Shown here: in pieces, positions 51,623 to 59,167 of the stretch
Position numbering within the stretch: position 1 is the stretch's first letter
Layout: every line of letters begins with the position of its first letter
From: Mycolicibacterium peregrinum
GTDB taxonomy: Bacteria; Actinomycetota; Actinomycetes; Mycobacteriales; Mycobacteriaceae
Direction: 5' to 3'
Assembly: GCF_001665785.1 (NCBI RefSeq)
Contig: NZ_LZSO01000016.1
Span: forward strand, 186,001-250,000
DNA: 64,000 nt
The notes under the pieces: model-generated
The model's input: the letters and a program-made list of their open reading frames with translations, nothing else
Database searches by the model: none
What the model was told of the DNA's origin: nothing
Position numbers and translations under genes: made by a program

Positions 51623-52765
51623 ATGACCGAAGCCCTGCCCAAGACTGCCCTGGAACTCCGGTCGCGGGTGACCGACAACGGCACGCTCGAGTTGTCGCTG
51701 CACGAGGTTGCGGTGCCCACCCCGGCGCAGGACGAAGTGGTGGTCCGGGTCGAAGCGTCGCCGATCAACCCGTCGGATCTGGGTCTGCTGATTCCCAGCG
51801 CCGCCGACATGTCGGCGGCCACCGTCGCGGGCACTGCGGACCGGCCTGTCGTCACCGCGCCACTGCGCGACGGGGCACTGGCCGGGATGGCGGCACGCGT
51901 CGGCATCTCGCTTCCGGTGGGTAACGAGGGCGCGGGCACGGTGGTGGCGGCGGGGGAGTCGGCGCAGGCACAAGCGCTACTCGGCAAGACGGTCGGGATC
52001 GCCGGTGGCGCGATGTACGCGCAGTACCGGGTGGTCAAGGCCGAGGCGTGTCTGGTGCTGCCCGAAGGGGCCAGCGCCAAAGAGGGCGCGTCGTCCTTCG
52101 TCAACCCGCTGACGGCGCTGGGCATGTTGGAAACCATGCGCCGCGAAGGACATTCGGCTCTGGTGCATACGGCCGCGGCCTCGAACCTCGGCCAGATGCT
52201 CGTCAAGGCGTGCCTGGCCGACGGCGTGCCGCTGGTCAACATCGTCCGCAAGGCCGAGCAGGAAGAGATCCTGCGCGGCCTCGGCGCGGTCCATGTCTGC
52301 AACTCATCGTCGCCGTCGTTCGAGACGGATCTTGTCGAGGCGCTCAAGGCGACGTCGGCGACGCTCGCGTTCGATGCCACCGGCGGTGGCACGTTGGCGA
52401 GCCAGATTCTCAACGGCATGGAGCGCGCCGCCAACGCGACTGCCGCGCAGTACTCCCGCTATGGGTCGAGCGTCCACAAGCAGGTGTACATCTACGGCAG
52501 CCTCGACACGGGCCCCACCGTGCTGACCCGAAACTTCGGGATGGCTTGGGGCGTCGGGGGTTGGCTGCTCACCCCGTTCCTCGCCGGCGCCGGCCCGGAG
52601 ACAATCGCCCGGCTACGCGCCCGCGTCGCCGCGGAACTGACCACGACGTTCGCGAGCACCTACACCCAAGAGGTCTCACTGGCCGGCATGCTCAAACCCG
52701 AGGCGTTCAACAGCTACCTGCAGAAGGCCACCGGCGAGAAATACTTGGTGACCCCTCAAGCCTGA
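51623..52765 (+). CDS. Zinc-binding-dehydrogenase/quinone reductase family oxidoreductase
   Basis: 380-residue medium-chain dehydrogenase-like protein. The GroES-like N-terminus (residues about 15-150) reads EVAVPTPAQDEVVVRVEASPINPSDLGLL and GNEGAGTVVAAGE, and the nucleotide domain ALVHTAAASNLGQMLVKACLADGVPLVNIVRK follows. No cysteine metal site is visible, so it is of the quinone-oxidoreductase type without zinc. An unusual insert of about 45 residues (SAADMSAATVAGTADRP and following) lies in the N-terminal part. It converges on the hydrolase gene with 10 bases overlap. Confidence 0.87.
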   Translation: MTEALPKTALELRSRVTDNGTLELSLHEVAVPTPAQDEVVVRVEASPINPSDLGLLIPSAADMSAATVAGTADRPVVTAPLRDGALAGMAARVGISLPVGNEGAGTVVAAGESAQAQALLGKTVGIAGGAMYAQYRVVKAEACLVLPEGASAKEGASSFVNPLTALGMLETMRREGHSALVHTAAASNLGQMLVKACLADGVPLVNIVRKAEQEEILRGLGAVHVCNSSSPSFETDLVEALKATSATLAFDATGGGTLASQILNGMERAANATAAQYSRYGSSVHKQVYIYGSLDTGPTVLTRNFGMAWGVGGWLLTPFLAGAGPETIARLRARVAAELTTTFASTYTQEVSLAGMLKPEAFNSYLQKATGEKYLVTPQA

Positions 52766-53964
52766 GTGCCCAACTGCTCGTCGAGCCAGTCGAACATGAC
52801 CTGGTTCGCGCGCGATGCGGCGCCCATATGGCAGTGCTCACCCGCGCCGTCGGCCTCGTATAGCGTCACCAGCGTGGTCTTCGCGTTGACCATCGCCTCG
52901 GCCGCCCGCGCCGGCTCACCCTTGAAAAACTGGTCGTTCTCGGCATCGAGCACCAGCACAGGAGAGGTGATGCGGTCAGCCACGTCGGCGATCGTGTAGG
53001 CCTTGAAGGCCCGGGCCAGCTCGGCGGGTGAGTCGATTCCCAACGCCCACAGCCCGTTTCGCACCGCCCAGCGAGTCTGGGTGTTGACGGCCATCAGCAG
53101 TCCGAGTACCGCCTCGGCGGCCTCGTCATTGCCCTCATCAACCCACTTGGACAGGAACGGCGGCATCATGTTCGTCAAGGCCGAGTGGAAGTCGTAGACA
53201 CCGTCGTTGAGGATGACGGCAGCGAGCCTGTTCTCGAAGGCCGCTGCGCGGGCCACCAGATAACCGCCGAGGCTGTAGCCGAAGACACTGATCGCCCCAG
53301 GAGCGATCTCGGGGCGGCCGAGGGCGAAGTCGACCACCGGAGTCAGCACAGCCTCCCAGTCGGATCGGAACGTCAGGCCCTGCTCACGCAGCGTGGCGCC
53401 CTGGCCGGGTCCGTCGAATGCCAGCACGTTGTACCCACGCACCAGGGCTCCGGCCGCGAGCGCGACGTAGGACTCTTCGAGGGTGGAGTCGTACCCACCG
53501 TTGAAGATGACGGTGGGCCGGGGGAGTCCGGAGTTGTCGACCAGGTACAGGTAACCGGGCAACGTGGTGTCCCGGTAGGGGATGGCGATGCGTTCGAAAC
53601 CGAAGTCGAACAACGACATTGATTCCAGGAAAGTCTCGCGTGAGCGGTTGAACAGGTCCTCGGCCTCGGGGTTATGAGTGGGGTTCTCGCGGAGGTAGAA
53701 CTCGGCGGTGCGGTAGTAGTTCGACGCCCGCAGCAGCGCCTCACGCGCGCTGACGGTGTGACCGGCGGCCGATGATTGGCGGCCGAGGGCCTCGACCCGC
53801 TGCGCGGTTGCCTTCCATTCGCGATGCCAGGCGGCCTCGTCTCCTTCGGGGATGGCTCGGGCAGTCACCAGGATCTCGCCCAGGTCGGCGCCCCCGGCGT
53901 AGGCGTAACCGGCTGCGCGAAGCGTTTCGAACGAGAACGACTTGTCGTCGAACAGGAACTTCAT
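52756..53964 (-). CDS. Alpha/beta hydrolase with N-terminal helical domain (dipeptidyl-type)
   Basis: 402 residues. An N-terminal helical cap (1-130) precedes the hydrolase core: FNGGYDSTLEESY, AFDGPGQGATLREQG, nucleophile Ser in VFGYSLGGYLVA near 236, Asp in LDAENDQFF and His in EHCHMG. This is the architecture of 2,6-dihydroxypseudooxynicotine hydrolase and related C-C or amide hydrolases. It is divergent from a TetR gene with a palindromic operator directly before its start, so expression is likely inducible by a ligand of that repressor. Confidence 0.87.
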   Translation of the reverse strand: MKFLFDDKSFSFETLRAAGYAYAGGADLGEILVTARAIPEGDEAAWHREWKATAQRVEALGRQSSAAGHTVSAREALLRASNYYRTAEFYLRENPTHNPEAEDLFNRSRETFLESMSLFDFGFERIAIPYRDTTLPGYLYLVDNSGLPRPTVIFNGGYDSTLEESYVALAAGALVRGYNVLAFDGPGQGATLREQGLTFRSDWEAVLTPVVDFALGRPEIAPGAISVFGYSLGGYLVARAAAFENRLAAVILNDGVYDFHSALTNMMPPFLSKWVDEGNDEAAEAVLGLLMAVNTQTRWAVRNGLWALGIDSPAELARAFKAYTIADVADRITSPVLVLDAENDQFFKGEPARAAEAMVNAKTTLVTLYEADGAGEHCHMGAASRANQVMFDWLDEQLGTQA

Positions 53965-54011
53965 GGCCTCTCCTTAACGAAACGGAACTGCATCGTCTCG
54001 ATTAGGTTAGA

Positions 54012-54041
54012 TTGCGTTTAAACGGAACGCAACCGTTCCGT
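54012..54041. promoter_or_regulatory. Overlapping palindromic operator for the TetR gene
   Basis: ACGGAACG and CGTTCCGT (54022-54029, 54034-54041) are perfect 8-base arms with a 4-base spacer; TTGCGTT and AACGCAA (54012-54018, 54026-54032) form a second overlapping palindrome. A further ACGGAAC half-site lies near 53981, toward the hydrolase start. Autoregulation plus control of the hydrolase is the likely role. Confidence 0.7.
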
Positions 54042-54045
54042 CTCG

Positions 54046-54051
54046 TAGAAT
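54046..54051 (+). promoter_or_regulatory. -10 element of the leaderless TetR gene
   Basis: TAGAAT lies six bases before the GTG at 54058, and no ribosome site is present; it also abuts the operator, so binding would block polymerase. Confidence 0.5.
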
Positions 54052-54057
54052 CGGCCC

Positions 54058-54657
54058 GTGGCCACAGCAGCGCGCCGGACCTCGGGCGGTCCCGTCCTTC
54101 TCGACGACGTGACCGCTGCGATCGAGTCGGCGTTCTTCGAGGAGCTGGCCGCCGTCGGCTACGGCAGGCTGTCCGTCGACGCGGTGGCCAAACGGGCCGG
54201 AGTCGGCAAGGCCGCCATCTACCGGCGTTGGAAATCGAAGCAGGACCTGGCCGTAGACCTGGTGACCAAGGTGGCCGTCGCAGCGATAGATGTCCCCGAC
54301 ACCGGCACCCTTCGAGGCGACATCCGGGCGTACCTGCGGAACGGACGCGAGGCGCTCACCCATCGGCTGGCCCGCACCATCATCCCGGACCTGCTCGCCG
54401 AGGCCGCCCGCGATCCCGACTATTCAGCCACGATCGCAGGCCAGATCCGAGAACCCCGGCGTCTCAAGGCCGCTCAGCTTTTCGAGCGAGGCCGACAGCG
54501 CGGCGAGATCGCCGACGACGCCGACATCGATGTTGCACTCGACATGATCGGCGGAGCGCTGTACTGGCGCCAGTCGGTCATGCAGGTCGACGCCGACGAC
54601 GGCTACCTGGACCGGTTGACCGAAGCCATCATGACTCTGGTCGGCACCGATTCCTGA
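54058..54657 (+). CDS. TetR-family repressor
   Basis: 199 residues with a TetR helix-turn-helix (about 15-60): FEELAAVGYGRLSVDAVAKRAGVGKAAIYRRWKSKQDL, ending in the usual YRRW. The ligand-binding part is alpha-helical and unremarkable. It is divergent from the alpha/beta hydrolase with a shared operator and is probably that gene's regulator. The GTG start is supported by a -10 box at leaderless spacing. Inducer unknown. Confidence 0.9.
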   Translation: MATAARRTSGGPVLLDDVTAAIESAFFEELAAVGYGRLSVDAVAKRAGVGKAAIYRRWKSKQDLAVDLVTKVAVAAIDVPDTGTLRGDIRAYLRNGREALTHRLARTIIPDLLAEAARDPDYSATIAGQIREPRRLKAAQLFERGRQRGEIADDADIDVALDMIGGALYWRQSVMQVDADDGYLDRLTEAIMTLVGTDS

Positions 54658-54732
54658 GCACGCCCCCAGGGTGCGGATGCACAATCAGCGAAGCATCTGA
54701 GTTCATCCAACTCTGACAGGACGGTCGACTTC

Positions 54733-56637
54733 GTGCCTACCTCCGCTCACCCTTTGCGTCCGGCGATCATCGTCGGTGCGCTGGGCGTCGTGTTCGGCGA
54801 CATCGGCACCAGCCCGATCTACACCATTCAGACGGTGTTCAATCCGGCCGATCCGCACCCAGTGCCGCTGGACGACGCCAATGTCTACGGCGTTGTGTCG
54901 TTGATCTTCTGGTCGGTGATGCTGATTGTCACCCTGACCTACGTGACCCTCGTGATGCGCGCCGACAACCACGGCGAGGGCGGCATCATGGCGCTGATCA
55001 CGCTGCTACGTCGCGGCACCGGGACCCGCGGCCGGCGCACCACATGGTTTCTGGCGGCGCTCGGATTGTTCGGGGCCGCACTGTTCTTCGGTGACTCGAT
55101 GATCACCCCGGCCATTTCGGTCCTGTCGGCGGTGGAGGGGCTCAAGGTCATCCAACCGGGCCTCGAAGCGTGGGTGGTACCGATCACCGCGGTCATCATC
55201 GTCGGGCTCTTTCTTGTTCAACGCCAGGGCACCGCCGTCGTCGGTCGGTTCTTCGGGCCGGTGATGATCGCGTGGTTCACTGCGATCGGAGCCTGCGGAG
55301 TCGCCGGTATCGTCAGCAACCCCGGCATCCTGGCGGCGCTGTCACCTTGGTACGCAATCACTTTCCTGGCAGGCCATTTTCACATCGCGTTCTTCGCGCT
55401 CGCCGCGATCGTGCTGTCCGTGACCGGCGCGGAAGCGCTCTACGCCGACATGGGCCACTTCGGGCGGCGGGCCATCACCGTCGGCTGGCTGGGTCTGGTG
55501 TTGCCGGCTTGCGCGCTGAGCTACTTCGGGCAGGGCGCCTTGATCCTGGCCGACGAGACCAAGTCCAGCGCACCCTTCTTCCTCCTCACGCCCCAATGGG
55601 CGCAGATCCCGATGGTGGTGTTGGCGACGGCGGCGACGGTCATCGCTTCGCAGGCGGTGATCACCGGGGCGTTCTCGGTGGTCTCGCAGGCGGTGCAGCT
55701 GGGGTACCTGCCGCGGCTACGCATCGCGCACACCTCGGCGTCGACGATCGGCCAGATCTATGTGCCGTGGATCAACTGGATGCTGATGGTGGCGGTGCTG
55801 ACCCTCGTTTTCGCATTCGAATCGTCTGCGGCCCTGGCCTTCGCTTTCGGCATGGCGGTGAGCGGCACCATCACCATCACCACGTTGTTGTTCCTGTATC
55901 TGGCCCGGCAGCAGTGGCGATGGCCGTTGTGGGTGCTGGTACTCGGCGGCGGTGCCTTGCTGGTGGTCGATCTGCTGTTCTTCGGCGCCAACCTCACCAA
56001 GCTCGTTCATGGGGCCTGGCTCCCACTTGTCATCGCGGTCGCGGCGTTCACCGTCATGACCACCTGGCAGCGCGGCAGGGCATTGGTGACCGCCTCTCGC
56101 CTCGAAATCGAAGGCCCACTGCGCCCGTTCGTCGACGAGATCGCCCACCAGCAGCCGCGTTTGACCCGCATGCCCGGGACGGCGGTGTTCCTCAACCGCG
56201 GTGAGGACACGGTGCCGCTGGCCATGCGCGCGAACGTCGACCACAACCACGTCGTGCACGACCACGTCCTGATCGCCTCTGTGGAGACCGAACCCGTTCC
56301 GCGTGTGTCGGACGAGAACCGTGTTTCGGTCGACGATCTCGGCTACCGGGATGACGGCATCCTGCACGTCACGATCCACGCCGGCTACATGGAACGGCCG
56401 GATGTTCCCGCCGCACTGAAACTGGTGCCCGCCTCGGAAACCGAAGGCGGCGTCGACCTCGACAACGCCTCGTACTTCCTGTCGCATCTCGAACTGGTCG
56501 CAGGCCCCGACCACAACATGGCGCCTTGGCGCAAACGGCTTTTCATCGCCACCGCGCTTCTCACGGCTGATGCCGCAGGCTATTTCAACCTGCCTGCCGA
56601 CCGCACCGTGATCATCGGTTCACGGATGGAGGTTTAG
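54733..56637 (+). CDS. kup: Kup-family potassium uptake transporter
   Basis: 634-residue low-affinity potassium/proton symporter. Twelve hydrophobic segments occupy about residues 10-450, with GVVFGDIGTSPIYTIQTVF at the N-terminus, NHGEGGIMALITLL, FFGDSMITPAISVLSAVEGL and TGAEALYADMGHFGRRAI as in Kup proteins; the acidic GDIGTSP and GEGG residues are those involved in potassium movement. A hydrophilic C-terminal domain (about 450-634) follows. GTG start with AGGACGG eight bases upstream. A third potassium route in this window after Kdp and the lone KdpA. Confidence 0.95.
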   Translation: MPTSAHPLRPAIIVGALGVVFGDIGTSPIYTIQTVFNPADPHPVPLDDANVYGVVSLIFWSVMLIVTLTYVTLVMRADNHGEGGIMALITLLRRGTGTRGRRTTWFLAALGLFGAALFFGDSMITPAISVLSAVEGLKVIQPGLEAWVVPITAVIIVGLFLVQRQGTAVVGRFFGPVMIAWFTAIGACGVAGIVSNPGILAALSPWYAITFLAGHFHIAFFALAAIVLSVTGAEALYADMGHFGRRAITVGWLGLVLPACALSYFGQGALILADETKSSAPFFLLTPQWAQIPMVVLATAATVIASQAVITGAFSVVSQAVQLGYLPRLRIAHTSASTIGQIYVPWINWMLMVAVLTLVFAFESSAALAFAFGMAVSGTITITTLLFLYLARQQWRWPLWVLVLGGGALLVVDLLFFGANLTKLVHGAWLPLVIAVAAFTVMTTWQRGRALVTASRLEIEGPLRPFVDEIAHQQPRLTRMPGTAVFLNRGEDTVPLAMRANVDHNHVVHDHVLIASVETEPVPRVSDENRVSVDDLGYRDDGILHVTIHAGYMERPDVPAALKLVPASETEGGVDLDNASYFLSHLELVAGPDHNMAPWRKRLFIATALLTADAAGYFNLPADRTVIIGSRMEV

Positions 56638-56672
56638 CCGGCCTCCGCGTTGATCCCACCGAGGGCGGACTC

Positions 56673-56981
56673 TCACCGGTCGGTGATGTCGGAGTACTCC
56701 GGATGCTTGTCGATGTACTCGGCCACCATCCAGCAGGTGGGCACGATGCGCAGCCCGGCCGCGCGCGTCGAACGTAAGGCTTCGGCGATGAGGATCGTCG
56801 CCAGCCCGCGGCCGCGGTACTGCGGATCAACTTCGGTGTGCGGAAAGATTCGCTGCCCGTCACGGTCGTGGAAATCGGCGAGTCCGACCGTCTTGCCGTC
56901 GACATCAATGGTGAAGCGGTCAGCGTGTTCGGTCACGCTGGTCGCAGCACCCGTGCGGTCGAGTTGGGTCCCCGAGCTCAT
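56673..56981 (-). CDS. Small GNAT-type N-acetyltransferase-like protein (YjdJ type)
   Basis: 102 residues, only the core of the GNAT fold: FPHTEVDPQYRGRGLATILIAEAL, where RGRGLA is the acetyl-CoA pyrophosphate loop, and LRIVPTCWMVAEYIDKHPEYSD, the usual end of the short YjdJ/GCN5-like group. The ATG 56981 has GGAGGG three bases upstream. It converges with kup, 35 bases between the stops. Such short GNATs often have no known target. Confidence 0.87.
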   Translation of the reverse strand: MSSGTQLDRTGAATSVTEHADRFTIDVDGKTVGLADFHDRDGQRIFPHTEVDPQYRGRGLATILIAEALRSTRAAGLRIVPTCWMVAEYIDKHPEYSDITDR

Positions 56982-57088
56982 CTGCCCTCCGTTCGCCGTC
57001 GCCCTACGATAGCCGCGGTGGGAGTCGCCCCGGGACCCCGGCATTTGCTGAGAGGGCGGTATTGCCGGTGTTGCGTGCGCTACCGCGG

Positions 57089-57928
57089 CTACCAGACGCG
57101 GACGTAGTCCACGAGCATGTCGGCAGGGTAGGTGCCGCCGCTGGGGTCTTCTCCGCCCGAACCTGCGACCGCGAGATTCAAGACGACGAACATCGTGTAG
57201 CCGGGCTGGCTGAACGGCCAGTCGGGCAGCTGGCTCGCCGACACCTCGAAGTAGGGCTTCGCGCCCTCGGTGTAGTCCTGCCAGAACCGGGCGCCGTTCG
57301 CGTCCCACTGGGTGCGCCAGGTGTGCCAGCCGGTGTCGACAGCGATGTTGTGGGTCTCCCACTCGCCGCCGTTCGATTTGGCGTGCACGGTGGTGGCCGA
57401 CGGCCACTTGCCGTTGCCGTACCACTCGACGATGTCGAGTTCACCCTCGCCCAGGGTGCCCAGCCAGAAAGCCGGCCAGGCGCCCGCGGTCAGGCAGTTG
57501 AACTTGATCCGGGCTTCCCACGTGTGCCCGGCGCCGCCCTCCCACACGCTCGCCAGCTTGGCGCCGTAGTAGGCGTCGCCTTCCTTCGTGGCGCGGATGA
57601 CGAGATTCCCTTTGCCGTCGAGGAAGGCGTTCTTGCGGTCGTCGCGGTACTGCCCGATACGGCCGGGGACCTCCCAATAGGTGGGGTCCTTGATGGTCTC
57701 GCGTGCCTTCGCGATGGTCCACTTCGACGTGTTCGGCGACGAGCCGGCAGCCCCGTCGAACTCGTCCGCGAACACGTAGTTCACCGTGGCCTGTGGCGCC
57801 GACGGCGCGGGAACAGGCGGGGTCAGGGGCTTGGTCGGGAGGGCCTGAGCCTGCGGGGCGGGTATTGCCGCTGCCATCACGCCCAGACCTGACAACATCA
57901 TCATTTTTCGGCGATCCAAGTTGGCCAT
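57089..57928 (-). CDS. Secreted glycoside hydrolase family 16 (beta-glucanase-like)
   Basis: 279 residues with a twin-arginine-like signal (DRRKMMMLSGLGVMAAAIPAPQAQA). The GH16 beta-sandwich begins at YVFADEFDGAAGSSPNTSKW; the catalytic ExDxxE motif is in LGEGELDIVEWYG. It resembles M. tuberculosis Rv0315, an exported beta-1,3-glucanase-like protein. Pro-rich linker of 18 residues follows the signal. Its substrate, whether host glucan or own-wall polymer, cannot be told from sequence. Confidence 0.92.
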   Translation of the reverse strand: MANLDRRKMMMLSGLGVMAAAIPAPQAQALPTKPLTPPVPAPSAPQATVNYVFADEFDGAAGSSPNTSKWTIAKARETIKDPTYWEVPGRIGQYRDDRKNAFLDGKGNLVIRATKEGDAYYGAKLASVWEGGAGHTWEARIKFNCLTAGAWPAFWLGTLGEGELDIVEWYGNGKWPSATTVHAKSNGGEWETHNIAVDTGWHTWRTQWDANGARFWQDYTEGAKPYFEVSASQLPDWPFSQPGYTMFVVLNLAVAGSGGEDPSGGTYPADMLVDYVRVW

Positions 57929-58058
57929 GGTGGTCCACCCTAGCCGTGCCGCGTGCGCGAGTGCGGAATCAAGGGTTTTGCCGGGGGAGGTTCCCTTCTG
58001 AAGATTTCCATAGGAAACGCTTCATCCCTGCTCAGTCAGCCCGGGCACAGTGGCTGGC

Positions 58059-58313
58059 ATGACACTGATCGATTCTTTGCGCCGGGCCACACGGGGGCGC
58101 AGTGCGCTGACCGCCGGGCTGGTACTCGCTGGAGCGTTCGTCGCGCTCCTGCTCAGTGTCGCCACCAGCGGGGAGTGGGCCACGGTGCTGGCCTCACTGG
58201 CCGGTTTCGCGACGGCCATCACGGTGATCGCGGCCGTGGCGACGAGTTGGGAACACGTCGTCGTCAACGCCCGTAGCGCCGGGTTGGTCGAATCCGAGGT
58301 CGAATCCCGCTGA
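58059..58313 (+). CDS. Small two-helix membrane protein
   Basis: 84 residues: MTLIDSLRRATRGRS followed by two hydrophobic segments (about 16-36 and 42-62) and a charged tail VVVNARSAGLVESEVESR. No motif recognised. Start chosen at the ATG 58059 rather than the GTG at 58050, with little ribosome-site evidence for either. It stands alone between the divergent GH16 gene and the YczE-like gene. Confidence 0.55.
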   Translation: MTLIDSLRRATRGRSALTAGLVLAGAFVALLLSVATSGEWATVLASLAGFATAITVIAAVATSWEHVVVNARSAGLVESEVESR

Positions 58314-58386
58314 CCAAGTTGTCCTAGAAGGGACACCTGCCGCGTCGACCGTGAATGACCACTCCACTCTGCGATAGTCGTGGATT

Positions 58387-59064
58387 GTGGGTGGTCAGAA
58401 AATGCATTACTGGCGACGGTCGTTCTGGGCCCTGGTGGGCGTGGCCATCCTCGGATTCGGGTCGGCCGTGTTGCGCGTCGCCCAGGTCGGTGTGGATCCC
58501 TACACCGCGGCCAACATCGGCATCAGCAACACGATCGGTCTCGACCTCGGCACGTACCAGCTCATCAGCAACGCCGTTCTGCTGATCCCGGTCTTCTTCT
58601 TCGGCCGCATGTACATCGGGATCGGCTCGATCATCAACATGGTCATGACCGGTTACTTCATCCAGTGGTTCTCGGCCCTGCTGGGCCCACTGGTTCCCGC
58701 CGATCCCGGACGCGTGCTGCAGACCGCGATGTTCCTCGTCGGCATCACGTTGTTCGCCGCCGGTGCGTCGATGTACATGACCGCCGCGCTGGGCAACGCT
58801 CCATACGACGCGATCGCGCCGATCATCGTCGACCACACTCACCTGCCATACCGGGTGGTGCGTGTCGCCCAGGACCTCGCCTTCGTGGCATTGGCCTTGG
58901 CGTTCCACGGCCAGGTAGGCATCGGAACCGTGATGACGGCGTTCTTCGCGGGCCCACTGATCGACTTCTTCACCGAGAAGGTCAACAAGCCACTGATGAA
59001 AAAGGACTTGGCGGCGCTCGAGGCGTTTCAGCAGCGCGTGAAGACGACCCGCTGGCATTTCTGA
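58387..59064 (+). CDS. YczE/YyaS/YitT-family membrane protein
   Basis: 225 residues with five to six membrane segments; the mark of the family is VGVDPYTAANIGISNTIGLDLGTYQLISN near residue 35 and NAPYDAIAPIIVDHT near 138. YczE-type proteins in Bacillus affect surfactin production, but no molecular role is proven. A charged C-terminal tail (FFTEKVNKPLMKKDLAALEAF) faces the cytoplasm. It precedes the LuxR-type regulator gene on the same strand. Confidence 0.85.
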   Translation: MGGQKMHYWRRSFWALVGVAILGFGSAVLRVAQVGVDPYTAANIGISNTIGLDLGTYQLISNAVLLIPVFFFGRMYIGIGSIINMVMTGYFIQWFSALLGPLVPADPGRVLQTAMFLVGITLFAAGASMYMTAALGNAPYDAIAPIIVDHTHLPYRVVRVAQDLAFVALALAFHGQVGIGTVMTAFFAGPLIDFFTEKVNKPLMKKDLAALEAFQQRVKTTRWHF

Positions 59065-59155
59065 CGGCGACCGCGTTTGTCCTGCCCCGTCAAAATCTCT
59101 GACGGATCCGTGCCGGACCTGCCGTGCAGACAGGCGCGCTCTGGCGCCACTGACC

Positions 59156-59161
59156 TAGTAT
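59156..59161 (+). promoter_or_regulatory. -10 element of the leaderless LuxR-type gene
   Basis: TAGTAT lies six bases before the GTG at 59168, with no ribosome site. This decides the start. Confidence 0.5.
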
Positions 59162-59167
59162 GCCCAG

